Source: Ruminococcus sp. (GTDB lineage Bacteria > Bacillota > Clostridia > Oscillospirales > Ruminococcaceae). Taken from it: a stretch of 64,000 nucleotides of DNA. Positions 17,676-27,000 of this stretch are shown piece by piece. A model generated the notes under the pieces. That model had not been told where the DNA came from and did not search any database. It was given only the letters and a program-made list of their open reading frames with translations. The position numbers were made by a program, and so were the translations under genes. Position 1 is the stretch's first letter, and each line of letters opens with the position of its first letter. The stretch covers positions 1-64,000 of the forward strand of contig JAISIC010000043.1 of the NCBI GenBank assembly GCA_031262225.1. The letters are read 5' to 3'.

Positions 17676-18483
17676 GATTCCACCTTACTTTGTGTGACAT
17701 TATGATTTTTTCTGCAATAACCATAACCTGTAGGCTGAGTATTCCGATTGCTGCCGAAAGGAAGATAATCTGCCAGAACACAAAGGGTGACATACCGCCC
17801 TTCAAACTCTGTGAAAGTAAGCATCCGAGCCCCACGCCGCCTTGGAGAGTGTCAACTAAAATCGAAGCGGTTATTGCAAGCGGTGCGGATATTTTCAGCC
17901 CTGTGAAGAGAAACGGAATTGATGTCGGAATATATAGCTTTGTGTATGTTTGAAACACATTCGCCGAATATGAACGGAAGAGGTTTTCATTCTCAGCCGA
18001 TACCGATTTGAGCCCCGCAAGGGTGTTTGCCGCAACGGGGTAGAATGTGAGGACCCCTGAAATGACGATTCTTGATACGCCGATGTCCTGCGTTATTGCA
18101 AATACAATCGGTGCCATACCTAAAATCGGTATCATCTGTATGAGCATGAGATAGGGGAATGCGATCTTTTCGATAATCCCCGAAAACTTCATTAAAAGTG
18201 CAAGGATAAATCCGCTTAAGGCTCCTATTAAAAATCCTATTCCTGCACGTTCAAGTGTGGCATATGCGTTTGTCAGCACAAGCTCTATTGATGTTTGATC
18301 GTTTGATATTATCTTCGGGTCGGCGATACTCTCGAATATCTGCATAAGATGCGGGAAAACCTTTTCCGGGGTGCGTTTTATTTGCTCTATATGTAAAGCT
18401 TCAAGCTCCCAAATAGAACACAGCAGAACTATCCAGACAATTGTTATAAACGTGGAAGAAAAGAGAATTTTTTTGAGTTTCAT
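17650..18483 (-). CDS. ABC transporter permease (SsuC/ThiX-like), second subunit
   Basis: 277 residues from ATG 18483, which overlaps the stop of the ATPase gene by one base (TAATG). Six predicted membrane helices, with the EAA-loop region ENLFRSYSANVFQTYTKLYIP. Homologous to the other permease; together they would form the channel of the importer. Tight overlaps across the three genes indicate one transcript and coupled translation. Confidence 0.85.
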   Translation of the reverse strand: MKLKKILFSSTFITIVWIVLLCSIWELEALHIEQIKRTPEKVFPHLMQIFESIADPKIISNDQTSIELVLTNAYATLERAGIGFLIGALSGFILALLMKFSGIIEKIAFPYLMLIQMIPILGMAPIVFAITQDIGVSRIVISGVLTFYPVAANTLAGLKSVSAENENLFRSYSANVFQTYTKLYIPTSIPFLFTGLKISAPLAITASILVDTLQGGVGLGCLLSQSLKGGMSPFVFWQIIFLSAAIGILSLQVMVIAEKIIMSHKVRWNREKNKNLI

Positions 18484-19274
18484 TATATACCTTCAAATGA
18501 ATTTCTAACTTTCGACACATATTCGACAAATTCAACGGTATCACGCATCGCAAGTTTTCGCGGTCTGGGAAGATCAATATCTATGACTGCGGAAAGCCTT
18601 CCCGGGCGGGGCGACATGACACATACTCTGTCGGAAAGGTACACGCTTTCGGCGATATTGTGGGTGACAAAAACCACCGTGCAAAGGCTCCTCGACCAGA
18701 TATTAAGGAGATCTTCTTGGAGTTTATCGCGTGTGAACTCATCAAGTGCCGAAAACGGCTCATCCATGAGCAGTATTTCGGGCTGCATAATTAGAGCACG
18801 GGCGATTCCGACACGCTGCTGCATACCGCCGGAAAGCTCATTAGGATAGACATCTTTGAATTTTTCAAGCCCCACAAGCCTTAGCATCGCTTCGGATAAC
18901 TCGTGTCTTTTTGATTTTGGATAGTGCGAAATCTCAAGCGGCAGCTCGACGTTTTGTCTTATCGTCCGCCAATCTTGAAGCACGGGGCTTTGAAAAACAA
19001 TGCCGTATTTTCGGCTTTTGCGTGCCTGTTCGGGGGTTCCGCCGGCAACTTCCACGTTTCCCGAGGTTTGATTTTGAAGATTTGCAATAATCCGGAGAAG
19101 TGTGGTTTTTCCGCAGCCCGACGGTCCTAAAAGCGATATAAATTCGCCCTTTTTAATGTCAAGGTTTACGTCTTTCAGAGCGACAGTTCCGCGTGCGGGG
19201 TTGCGAAGCTCCCTATGACCTCCGCCTTCGCCATAAACCATATTTACATTTTTAATTGTGATTTCGTTAGACAA
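18483..19274 (-). CDS. ABC importer ATPase (SsuB/TauB-like)
   Basis: About 264 residues. TTG 19274 is favoured because AAAGGCGG ends seven bases before it; ATG 19280 is in frame but has almost no spacing to that site, and an ATG at 19313 lies inside a leader hairpin. Motifs: Walker A GPSGCGKTT, signature LSGGMQQR, Walker B ILLMDEPFSALD, switch His in FVTHNI. It energises import through the two downstream permeases. It is the first gene of the pyrimidine operon. Confidence 0.88.
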   Translation of the reverse strand: MSNEITIKNVNMVYGEGGGHRELRNPARGTVALKDVNLDIKKGEFISLLGPSGCGKTTLLRIIANLQNQTSGNVEVAGGTPEQARKSRKYGIVFQSPVLQDWRTIRQNVELPLEISHYPKSKRHELSEAMLRLVGLEKFKDVYPNELSGGMQQRVGIARALIMQPEILLMDEPFSALDEFTRDKLQEDLLNIWSRSLCTVVFVTHNIAESVYLSDRVCVMSPRPGRLSAVIDIDLPRPRKLAMRDTVEFVEYVSKVRNSFEGI

Positions 19275-19301
19275 GATCATACCGCCTTTATAAAATAAAC
19301 A

Positions 19302-19329
19302 AACGAAGCTCAAATAATAGAGCTTCGTT
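19302..19329 (-). promoter_or_regulatory. Leader hairpin of the pyrimidine operon
   Basis: AACGAAGCTC (19302-19311) and GAGCTTCGTT (19320-19329) form a perfect 10-pair stem with an eight-base loop in the ~100-base untranslated leader. On the minus strand it is followed by a U-rich stretch, so it could act as an attenuator or 5' stabiliser. It lies about 12 bases before the ribosome site. Confidence 0.55.
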
Positions 19330-19353
19330 GCGTTAAATGAAATATATTTTAGT

Positions 19354-19430
19354 TAATCCTGCATTTCTGCTTGTTATGCTTCTATTATATCGCTATATTA
19401 CGAGAATGTCAAGCATAAAATGCAGGATTA
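19354..19430 (-). promoter_or_regulatory. Promoter of the pyrimidine operon inside a large inverted repeat (likely operator)
   Basis: On the minus strand TTGACA (19407-19412) and TATAAT (19384-19389) are 17 bases apart, a perfect promoter. It is flanked by a long inverted repeat: outer arms TAATCCTGCATTT (19354-19366) and AAATGCAGGATTA (19418-19430), and inner arms TTATGCTT (19374-19381) and AAGCATAA (19411-19418). The second arm touches the -35, and the first lies just after the start point. This looks like paired operator half-sites for a repressor. Confidence 0.75.
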
Positions 19431-19511
19431 GTGATAGAAAATTTCATTATTTTCGACACGATTTTTGTGCAGTTCGCCAATATTATTCTTTAAATATTGA
19501 TTATTTATTCC

Positions 19512-19540
19512 TTGACGAACCGGGTTTTCTATGGTATAAT
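19512..19540 (+). promoter_or_regulatory. Promoter of the solute-binding lipoprotein gene
   Basis: TTGACG (19512-19517), 17 bases, TATAAT (19535-19540), 33 bases before ATG 19574. It diverges from the pyrimidine promoter. Confidence 0.75.
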
Positions 19541-19573
19541 TAAATCGAAAAAATTTTTCGGAGTGGATTAATA

Positions 19574-20386
19574 ATGTATATAAAAAAGGCATTTCCCGCA
19601 CTGATTTTAGCTTTATCAATATGTCTGACAAGTTGCGGGGGCGGCTCGACCGCTGTTGACCTCGGGGCTGACGGAGTTTTGACCTATGATGATTTTTCGG
19701 GGAAACGCTTTTCTATCCTTGTAGGATCGGTTTTTGACGAAGTTGCGGACGAACATTTCGACCCTGCCGCTAAGCTTTATTTCAACAATGTCGTTGAAGA
19801 AATCGAAGCCGTCAGGCTCGGGAAAACCGATGCTGCACTTCTTGATAACACAGCAGCGGCGCAAAGTCTGCAATCGGGATCATATCCCGATCTGACAGCG
19901 ATTCCGGTGCCTATCGAAGGGCTTGATATGCCCTATGGTGTGTTCTCGAAGAATCCGGTTATTATTGAAAAATATAATACATTTTTAGCCGAAATCGAAG
20001 CCGACGGAACGCTTCAAGCGATGCAGGATCGTTGGCTTACTTCTTATGCCTATGATGCTGTTATGCCGGATATAGAGATCCCTCAAAACCCGTTAGGCAC
20101 GCTGAAAGTCGCAATTATGGCAACCTATGCACCTTTTACTTTCCTCGGTAAAGGCGGGGAGTTTGCAGGGTTTGATATTGAACAGATGAAGCGTTTCGCC
20201 CTCTATCTTAATATGGACGTAGAATTTATTGATATGGACTTCGGTGCAATGCTGCCCTATGTCGAATTGGGAAAAGCCGATATCGGCGGCAGTGTCTATG
20301 CCACGCCGGAGCGAAAAGAAGCCTTCATCTTCGGAAATCCCGACTATATCAGCACCACGGTGCTTGTTGTTAAAAAACCGGAATGA
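19574..20386 (+). CDS. Family-3-type solute-binding lipoprotein, circularly permuted, orphan
   Basis: 270 residues from ATG 19574. Lipoprotein signal with Cys 21 (LTSCGG). Residues ~37-156 (DFSGKRFSILVGSVFDEVAD, RLGKTDAALLDNTAA, IEADGTLQAMQDRW) correspond to the second lobe and terminal helix of amino-acid-binding proteins. A short linker (MPDIEIPQNP) leads to residues ~176-268 (LKVAIMATYAPFTFLG, FAGFDIEQMKRFA, ATPERKEAFIF, VLVVKK), which is normally the N-terminal lobe. The halves are swapped compared with canonical binding proteins. No permease or ATPase adjoins it, so it may dock with the fused system at 36678 or act as a sensor. Its end overlaps the convergent PPTase gene by 17 bases. Confidence 0.85.
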   Translation: MYIKKAFPALILALSICLTSCGGGSTAVDLGADGVLTYDDFSGKRFSILVGSVFDEVADEHFDPAAKLYFNNVVEEIEAVRLGKTDAALLDNTAAAQSLQSGSYPDLTAIPVPIEGLDMPYGVFSKNPVIIEKYNTFLAEIEADGTLQAMQDRWLTSYAYDAVMPDIEIPQNPLGTLKVAIMATYAPFTFLGKGGEFAGFDIEQMKRFALYLNMDVEFIDMDFGAMLPYVELGKADIGGSVYATPERKEAFIFGNPDYISTTVLVVKKPE

Positions 20387-20990
20387 CCGGCGTTAGTTCT
20401 GTTCTGCTCAGTCTGTCTGAATCCTCAAACGCTGAAATGATATAATCACCGGCGTAAAAGGTTTTATATCGGCTGTCTCCGATAACACAAAACGATTTCA
20501 GAGGTATATTAAGACCGATTCCGGACGATTTTATATATGCCTCTTTTTTTGTCCATATTTCAAAAAAGGCAGAATTGATATTTTCATGTTTATATAAATA
20601 ATCCAGTTCGGCATCGCAAAAACAACGCTTCGCTACCTGTAAATCTGCTGTCGCCGCCCTTTCAATATCAACCCCGATTTCTTCTTCCGAAAAGGCAACC
20701 GCCAAAGCATTTCTTGTATGTGAAATATTGAAATTTATCTTCGGGTACCCAACTAAAAAGGGTTTTCCGTTTGAACCTTTTGAAAAGATGATTTCTTCAT
20801 TTTTGATCCCTGTGATATTCATGATTTTCTGTCTGACTAAGAGTTCGGCATACAGGCTCAGTTTACAATCAACAATATATTTAAAGTTTTTCAGATAGGC
20901 TTTTTTCTCTTCGGAAACAAATTCATATAACCTATCGTCAACTTTATCACTAATATTTGACAATTCCGTAAATAATATCTCATTTTTCAT
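20370..20990 (-). CDS. Sfp-type 4'-phosphopantetheinyl transferase
   Basis: About 206 residues from ATG 20990, chosen for the GAGG nine bases upstream; an ATG at 21017 lies at the promoter -10. Signature residues of the Sfp/EntD group are present: GVDIE (Mg-binding Asp/Glu) and, about 45 residues later, FFEIWTKKEAYIKSSG. The enzyme transfers phosphopantetheine from CoA to the serine of carrier domains. It sits back to back with the NRPS genes and should activate their four carrier domains. Confidence 0.92.
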   Translation of the reverse strand: MKNEILFTELSNISDKVDDRLYEFVSEEKKAYLKNFKYIVDCKLSLYAELLVRQKIMNITGIKNEEIIFSKGSNGKPFLVGYPKINFNISHTRNALAVAFSEEEIGVDIERAATADLQVAKRCFCDAELDYLYKHENINSAFFEIWTKKEAYIKSSGIGLNIPLKSFCVIGDSRYKTFYAGDYIISAFEDSDRLSRTELTPVIPVF

Positions 20991-21007
20991 ACCATACCTC
21001 ACTATGT

Positions 21008-21036
21008 ATAATAACATAAATTACAACAATTGTCAA
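21008..21036 (-). promoter_or_regulatory. Promoter of the phosphopantetheinyl transferase gene
   Basis: On the minus strand TTGACA (21031-21036), 17 bases, TATTAT (21008-21013). Its -35 is only 30 bases from the -35 of the divergent NRPS promoter, so one regulator could control both. Confidence 0.75.
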
Positions 21037-21066
21037 CAAAATTTGTAGAAAACATTATAAATCGTA

Positions 21067-21095
21067 TTGACAATAAGTTAAATATATGTTATAAT
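21067..21095 (+). promoter_or_regulatory. Perfect promoter of the NRPS operon, leading to a leaderless start
   Basis: TTGACA (21067-21072), 17 bases, TATAAT (21090-21095). The ATG of the synthetase at 21102 lies seven bases after the -10, where transcription itself should begin. No ribosome site precedes the ATG. Confidence 0.8.
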
Positions 21096-21101
21096 TGCCA
21101 T

Positions 21102-24053
21102 ATGGATTTTCTGAAATCATTAATGAATCTTAAATTTTGCCATTCCGACGCGATAAGCGACGGCAGCGAAGGGGTAAGCTATAGCTTTCTGATTGAAAAA
21201 GCCACTCGATTTGCCGCCTATCTTAATAGTAAAAATATCTGCAATGTCATAATAAAAACCGCACGCAGTAGTGAAGCTATTATATCCGCAATCGGAGTCA
21301 TGCTGTCGGGCGGTGTTTTTGCGTTTCTGTCCGACAACACGCCGGAGGAATATTTAATCTCTGCAAAAGAGGATTTGAAAGCCGATCTTGTTGTTGATGA
21401 CAATATTGATTTCAGCGTTTTCCCTATGCCCGATCCTGATTATAAACCGATAAGAAAGCGAAATCAGGATGTCGTTTGTGCTGTTTTCACAAGCGGTTCG
21501 ACCGGCAAACCCAAAGGTGCACTCTTGACATATCGAGCACTTTGCGAAACAATCAGATTTCAAACCGAATATATGAATCTTCCCGTAGGCTCACACACCG
21601 GTTCATATGCACAGTTTGGCTTCATCGCATCGTTTTGGGAAATATGGTTTCCTCTCACAAACGGATTCACTCTTTTTCTTGCAGATAAAAAGACCGCTCA
21701 CGACACAGGACTGCTTATTGATTTTATTGATAAAAATAACCTATCATATATCTTTTTGCCGGCATCTGTTGCTGGAATTTTCACCGAAATTTACAACGGA
21801 GGTGCTTTGCGTTTTTTACGCGTTGCGGGCGGACGTCTCTCTTCTTGCGGAAAGCCGAAAGGATATGAAATTCTCTACAGTCTGGGTATGTCTGAAAACT
21901 CCGGCTCTGTAACGCTTATGCAGATAAATGAAGCTATGAGCGGTCAAATACCGCTCGGAAAAGCGTTTGATGACACCGAAATATACCTTATCGACGGCGA
22001 GATTGCCGTTTCGGGACCGAAACTTTTTGCCGGTTATGCAGGGCAAAAAGCTCTTACCGAAAAATCGTTAGTTATAAATCCGTATTCAAACGGGCGTGAA
22101 GATTATGCAAAGATGTATCTTTCGGGCGACCTTGCAGAGCTTGATACAAACGGAAATTATATCTATAAAGGCAGACGTGACTGGATTGTAAAGATAGGTG
22201 ATATTAAAACAAATCCGCTCGAAACGGAGCGTGTTATTCTTGAAAACACAGGCGTGAAGGAAGCTGCAGTAATACCCATAACCCGTGCGGGCGGTGATGT
22301 TTTTACAGCATGTTTTTATGCCGGAGAAATATCCGAAAAAGTTCTTAGAAATTTCGCAAAAACAAGACTGATTCCGGCATCAATTCCTTCGTATTTTGTA
22401 AAATTGTCTGCATTGCCTAAAACAGATAACGGTAAAATCGACCGCAGAACATTAAAACTGCCGGAGATAAAAAAGACTGTAACAAGCAATGTTGATATGT
22501 CGGAAACGGAAAAGATTATCGTATCTGCTTTTGAAGAAATTTTATCTCTCGACAAGGGGATTGTATCAAGGGATGACAGCTTTTTTGCCCTCGGCGGTAA
22601 TTCACTCGGGCTGATGAGGCTTCAAGCACTGCTTTATAAAAAATATTCTTTTGACCTCTCTTATTCCGATCTGTTGGCGGCACAAACACCGCGAAATATT
22701 GCACTGCTCAAAACAAATAGAAAAGTGATTAAGTCTACAGAACCGAAACTGCACACCCCCTATCACTTAACTGCACCGGAACGTCAGATGTGGCTTTTAT
22801 GGCGTACAGGACAAGATAACGGACGATATACAGTCAGGATTCGATGTGACTATGATGGTGTAATCGACATATCAAAAGCTAAAATATCGCTTGAAAAGCT
22901 TCTGCAAAAAAATCCTGTCCTGTCGTCTTTTTATGCCGAAGAAAACGGAGAAATATCAAGATATTTTTCAGATGATAAAATCACATTTTCCGATACTGAA
23001 CCGAGTCAATTTGATCTGAATAAAGGTCCTTTGTTCGCCGCAGTTTTGAGCGAAAATTCGCAAGAAAATTCAATAGTATTTTCGGCACATCATATTATCG
23101 CCGATGCGGCTGCAATGCGTGTTCTGATGGAAGATTTCTGGGCTTTTTATAACGGAGAAGAAACAGAATCTGCAGTCTCGCTTCATGACCTTGAAATGTA
23201 TGAAGAATCTATAGATTACGGCAAAGATAAAGCTTTTTGGCAGAGCAAACTTGAAGGTTTCAAATACATACCGTTACCCGATGATAACGGAGTATATTTT
23301 TCAAATGAAGAAGCTGAAAAGATAAAAAATCGCGTTGAAAAGACAGATGAAAAATCGTTTACAATTTTTAGTATCTTCACTGCGGCTGTGGCAACACACA
23401 TTTCAAGGATAACGCAAAGCAAAAAGGTCTGCATAGGAGTTCCGCTTTCGGGAAGAAATCTACCCGAAACGATTCGCACGATAGGTATGCTTGTTCGCAC
23501 TATCCCGCTCTATATTGACGTCAGCGATGATTTTAGCGAAACGGTAAAAACCATAAGCGGATATTTACAGAGTGCTGTTGTTCATCAAAACTATCCGTTT
23601 GAACTTATGAATGAAAACTTCGGCGTGCGTTATGATGTCATGGTAAATTTACTTCCGTTGCCGCAAAAACTTAAAGAAAACGGGCTTTCGCCCCGCATTA
23701 TCCGCGGGAGCTATCCTGCTTCTCCTGTAACGCTTGTTTGCGACCTCCGCGAAGAAGAAAGCGGATTTTCTGTCATCTTTACATATGAAAAACCACAGGC
23801 CCGTTTAGTCGAAAATTTTGCATCAAAAACACAGATTGATGATTTTAAGGATGCGTGGAAAGCTATTCTGGGTAAAGATGAGGGCGATTTTTACGAGATA
23901 GGCGGCACCTCGCTCAAAGCAATCCGGATTGAAGAAGCAATGCTCATGAAGGGGCACTACATTTCCGCCGCTGATATTTTAAGATATAAAAATTTTAGCG
24001 ACATTTCAAAGCTGATAATATCTGCTTCCGAAATAGATTGGGAGGCAGAATGA
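21102..24053 (+). CDS. Nonribosomal peptide synthetase, A-T-C-T
   Basis: 983 residues from ATG 21102; upstream codons overlap the promoter. Domains: adenylation (core FTSGSTGKPKG ~128, YLSGD, A10 NGKID with Lys ~442), carrier (GGNSLG ~498), condensation (HHIIADA ~662) and a second carrier (GGTSLKA ~933). No A domain precedes the second carrier. In the pocket segment of the A domain, FGFIASFWEIW, the Asp that binds the alpha-amino group in amino-acid-specific A domains is Ile, and YGPTE is replaced by LGMSENS. This suggests it loads a carboxylic acid without an alpha-amine, an N-acyl cap, which the C domain then joins to a residue on the orphan carrier. It overlaps the next gene by four bases. 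Confidence 0.92.
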   Translation: MDFLKSLMNLKFCHSDAISDGSEGVSYSFLIEKATRFAAYLNSKNICNVIIKTARSSEAIISAIGVMLSGGVFAFLSDNTPEEYLISAKEDLKADLVVDDNIDFSVFPMPDPDYKPIRKRNQDVVCAVFTSGSTGKPKGALLTYRALCETIRFQTEYMNLPVGSHTGSYAQFGFIASFWEIWFPLTNGFTLFLADKKTAHDTGLLIDFIDKNNLSYIFLPASVAGIFTEIYNGGALRFLRVAGGRLSSCGKPKGYEILYSLGMSENSGSVTLMQINEAMSGQIPLGKAFDDTEIYLIDGEIAVSGPKLFAGYAGQKALTEKSLVINPYSNGREDYAKMYLSGDLAELDTNGNYIYKGRRDWIVKIGDIKTNPLETERVILENTGVKEAAVIPITRAGGDVFTACFYAGEISEKVLRNFAKTRLIPASIPSYFVKLSALPKTDNGKIDRRTLKLPEIKKTVTSNVDMSETEKIIVSAFEEILSLDKGIVSRDDSFFALGGNSLGLMRLQALLYKKYSFDLSYSDLLAAQTPRNIALLKTNRKVIKSTEPKLHTPYHLTAPERQMWLLWRTGQDNGRYTVRIRCDYDGVIDISKAKISLEKLLQKNPVLSSFYAEENGEISRYFSDDKITFSDTEPSQFDLNKGPLFAAVLSENSQENSIVFSAHHIIADAAAMRVLMEDFWAFYNGEETESAVSLHDLEMYEESIDYGKDKAFWQSKLEGFKYIPLPDDNGVYFSNEEAEKIKNRVEKTDEKSFTIFSIFTAAVATHISRITQSKKVCIGVPLSGRNLPETIRTIGMLVRTIPLYIDVSDDFSETVKTISGYLQSAVVHQNYPFELMNENFGVRYDVMVNLLPLPQKLKENGLSPRIIRGSYPASPVTLVCDLREEESGFSVIFTYEKPQARLVENFASKTQIDDFKDAWKAILGKDEGDFYEIGGTSLKAIRIEEAMLMKGHYISAADILRYKNFSDISKLIISASEIDWEAE

Positions 24054-27000
24054 ACAGAATTTACCCTCTCACCCCGTCACAGGAAATGATGCTTGCGGTG
24101 TCGCTTTCAGACAGCACAAAATATGTCACTTCGCTTCGCTCTAAATTCAATGAGAAGATTTATATTGAAGATTTTCCAACACTTCAAGAGCGATTTGAAA
24201 TACTCGTTAAAAGGCACGAAATTTTACGCACTGCTATTGTTATCAACGACGGGAAACCGTGCATGTGTGTGTCTGAAAATCCGACAGCAAAGATTTTTTA
24301 TACCGAAAATCTCCCCCAAATAATGTTTTCACTTAACCCCTTGGAAGATGAAATCCTTATAAAATTTTATGTCAGCGAAGATGAACTGTTGTTTGTTTTT
24401 TCACATATTTTATTAGACGGCTGGAGTGCTTCTTTGCTCCTTCGTGAACTCTTTTTCGATGAAGCACCGATCGGTACAGCTACGCCTTTTCGCTACTATC
24501 AAAAATGGCTGAACACAAAACCTGCGGTTACGCTCCGCAATAATTATGAGCAGGCGATACTCCCGTTTTATACAGAATCTTCGGATTACAGACGTGATGA
24601 GATTTCCTTTACGCTTGAAAATTCCGATGAGATAAGAAACACCGCTGTCGGTTTTGGCGTTCCGCTCGGGCGTTTTATCGAAAGCGTTTGGGGCATATTG
24701 TGTGCAAGATATACAGATGCAAACTCGTTTATAGCTTCAGTTGATTCAGGGCGTTTTGCCCCCATCCCGCATATAACTGAGATAGCTGGAATGTTCGTTT
24801 CAACCATTCCGTTATACATTAAATTCGATGAAAATACACGTTTTTGCGATTTTGTAAAAAAATTTGCCGACGACGCCGCAGACATGATAAAATCATCGCA
24901 AACGCCGCTTACCGGAAAGATTAATTCACTTATTTCGATAGAATTTCCCGATCTGACAGAAAACAAAAAACTTACATTCATAAAATCCGATGGCAAGCTC
25001 GTTACTGATTTTGATTTTGTTGTTGTGCTTGATAAAAAGATTTCATGCCGTTTTGAATATAACGGATTTTGCTACTCAAAAGACGCTGTGAACATGATTC
25101 GCGATCACTTTATCAACCTGATTTCAACCTTAATTATAAACCCGCAAACCATCATTTCAAAAACTGATTTCCTTACCGAAAAAGAAAAAGCATTCATTCA
25201 CAGGGCAAGTCTTAATAAAGATTTGCTTGATGAAAGCCAAATAGATATAGTCAGCAAATTCCGTCAAATATCTGCTGAGTTTTCTGAAAAAAAAGCGATA
25301 ATCTGCAATGAAAAAAGTTACTCATATAGTGATATAGATCGGCTCTCCGACAGCATTGCGGCATCACTTGTAAGCATGAATATTCACGGCGGTGTGATGA
25401 TAAAATTGCCGCGGAGTACAGAGTATGTTATAGCCGAACTTGGGATACTTAAAGCCGGTTGTTATTTTTGTCCTATAGATAACGATGTTTCCGATATTCG
25501 CTTACAGGAAATAATCGAAATCATATCACCGTCGTTTGTTATTTCAGAAGAAAATATCGTTGAACTTATGTCATTAAGAAGTGGTTTCGTTTTACCTGAA
25601 ATACCTCCGACAAGCCCCGCATACGCTATAACCACTTCGGGTACAACCGGCAAGCCGAAAGCGGTTTTAGTTTCTTCTGCTTCCATCTCACACTATCTTG
25701 CATGGGCAAAAAAGACCTATAATTACACAGAAAATTCATCGACAGTTTTAATCTACGGATTCACTTTCGATGGTGCATTCGGCAGTATATACAGTCCGCT
25801 TTTATCGGGCGGAACTCTGCATATTTTAAGAGACACCACGCGAAAAGACATTTACAAACTGACGGATTATGTGACTTCAAACGGCATAACGCATATTGAT
25901 ATTCCGGCGGCGATGCTCGGCGAATTTACAAAATTAATATCGGATAAAACCTCTTCGCTATCAAACATCATTACCGGCGGTGAGCAGATAAAGCCTTTCA
26001 CGGACTGTGAAATTCTTGTTTCAAACGAGTACGGACCGACTGAAACTACCGTTTGCTGCACACAAACATTCCTTAATGCAGGTGATAAAATAACGATCGG
26101 AAATGAGCTGCCAAATAATAAGATTTACGTCTTGGATAGATTCCAAAACCTTTGTCCGATCGGCGTTTGCGGCGAGTGTTATGTGTCGGGTGTTCAGGTT
26201 GCGATCGGTTACAAGGGTGATGAAAAAAACGCCTCGTTTTTTAAGAATCCTTTCGGCGAAGGGCGTATCTATAAAACCGGTGACCACGTTCGATTCATTG
26301 AAACCGATAATGGCTATACGTTAGAATTTGTCGGCAGAAATGACGGACAGATAAAGCTTAACGGCTACAGAATAGAAACCGCTGATATTGAAATTGCAGC
26401 TCGAAAATATTGCGGCATAGAATCTGCGGCTGTTCTTCGAGATAATTATATCGCACTTTTTGCCGTGTGTGAAGATGCTGAAATGATAGTCGAAACTCTG
26501 CGAAAAATTCTGCCTGCCTATATGATTCCTGTTGTTATCCCCGTGCCTTTAATTCCTCTGAAAGAAAGCGGAAAACCTGATTTTGACAAGCTTTTTGAAT
26601 ATGATAATCAAGTCCGTACTGCGATTGAAAATGATGTTTCGCCGGAATGTAAACAGCTTTGTGAAACGATCTTTGATGCAACAGGAATAAATATTCACGC
26701 TGAAGATAACTTCATTTGTTCAGGCGGAAATTCAATCTCGGCGATGAAGGTATCGTTTGCTCTTAAAGAAAAGGGATTCGTGTTATCTCCTTCCGATATT
26801 CTCGCATCAAAAAGCATTAATTTACTGTCGCAAAAGCTTAAATTCAGTCTCGAAAAAACCGACGGAGAAAGCAGTTTTAATCCCCCGAATGTGCTTAAAT
26901 CAATGCTTTTCCTATCGGAAAAATACGGCAATAAAATCTATGCAATTAAAGCCTCACACAAATGTGATATCACACGTGAAGAACTGATTTTAAGGATAAA

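Noticed and set aside
19302..19430. Known riboswitch or PyrR-type site in the pyrimidine leader
   Set aside because: The structures are simple inverted repeats and I see no conserved riboswitch core or PyrR anti-antiterminator sequence.
21030..21101. Upstream start for the first NRPS gene
   Set aside because: It would lie within the promoter elements at 21067-21095, and the added residues do not fit the A-domain family.
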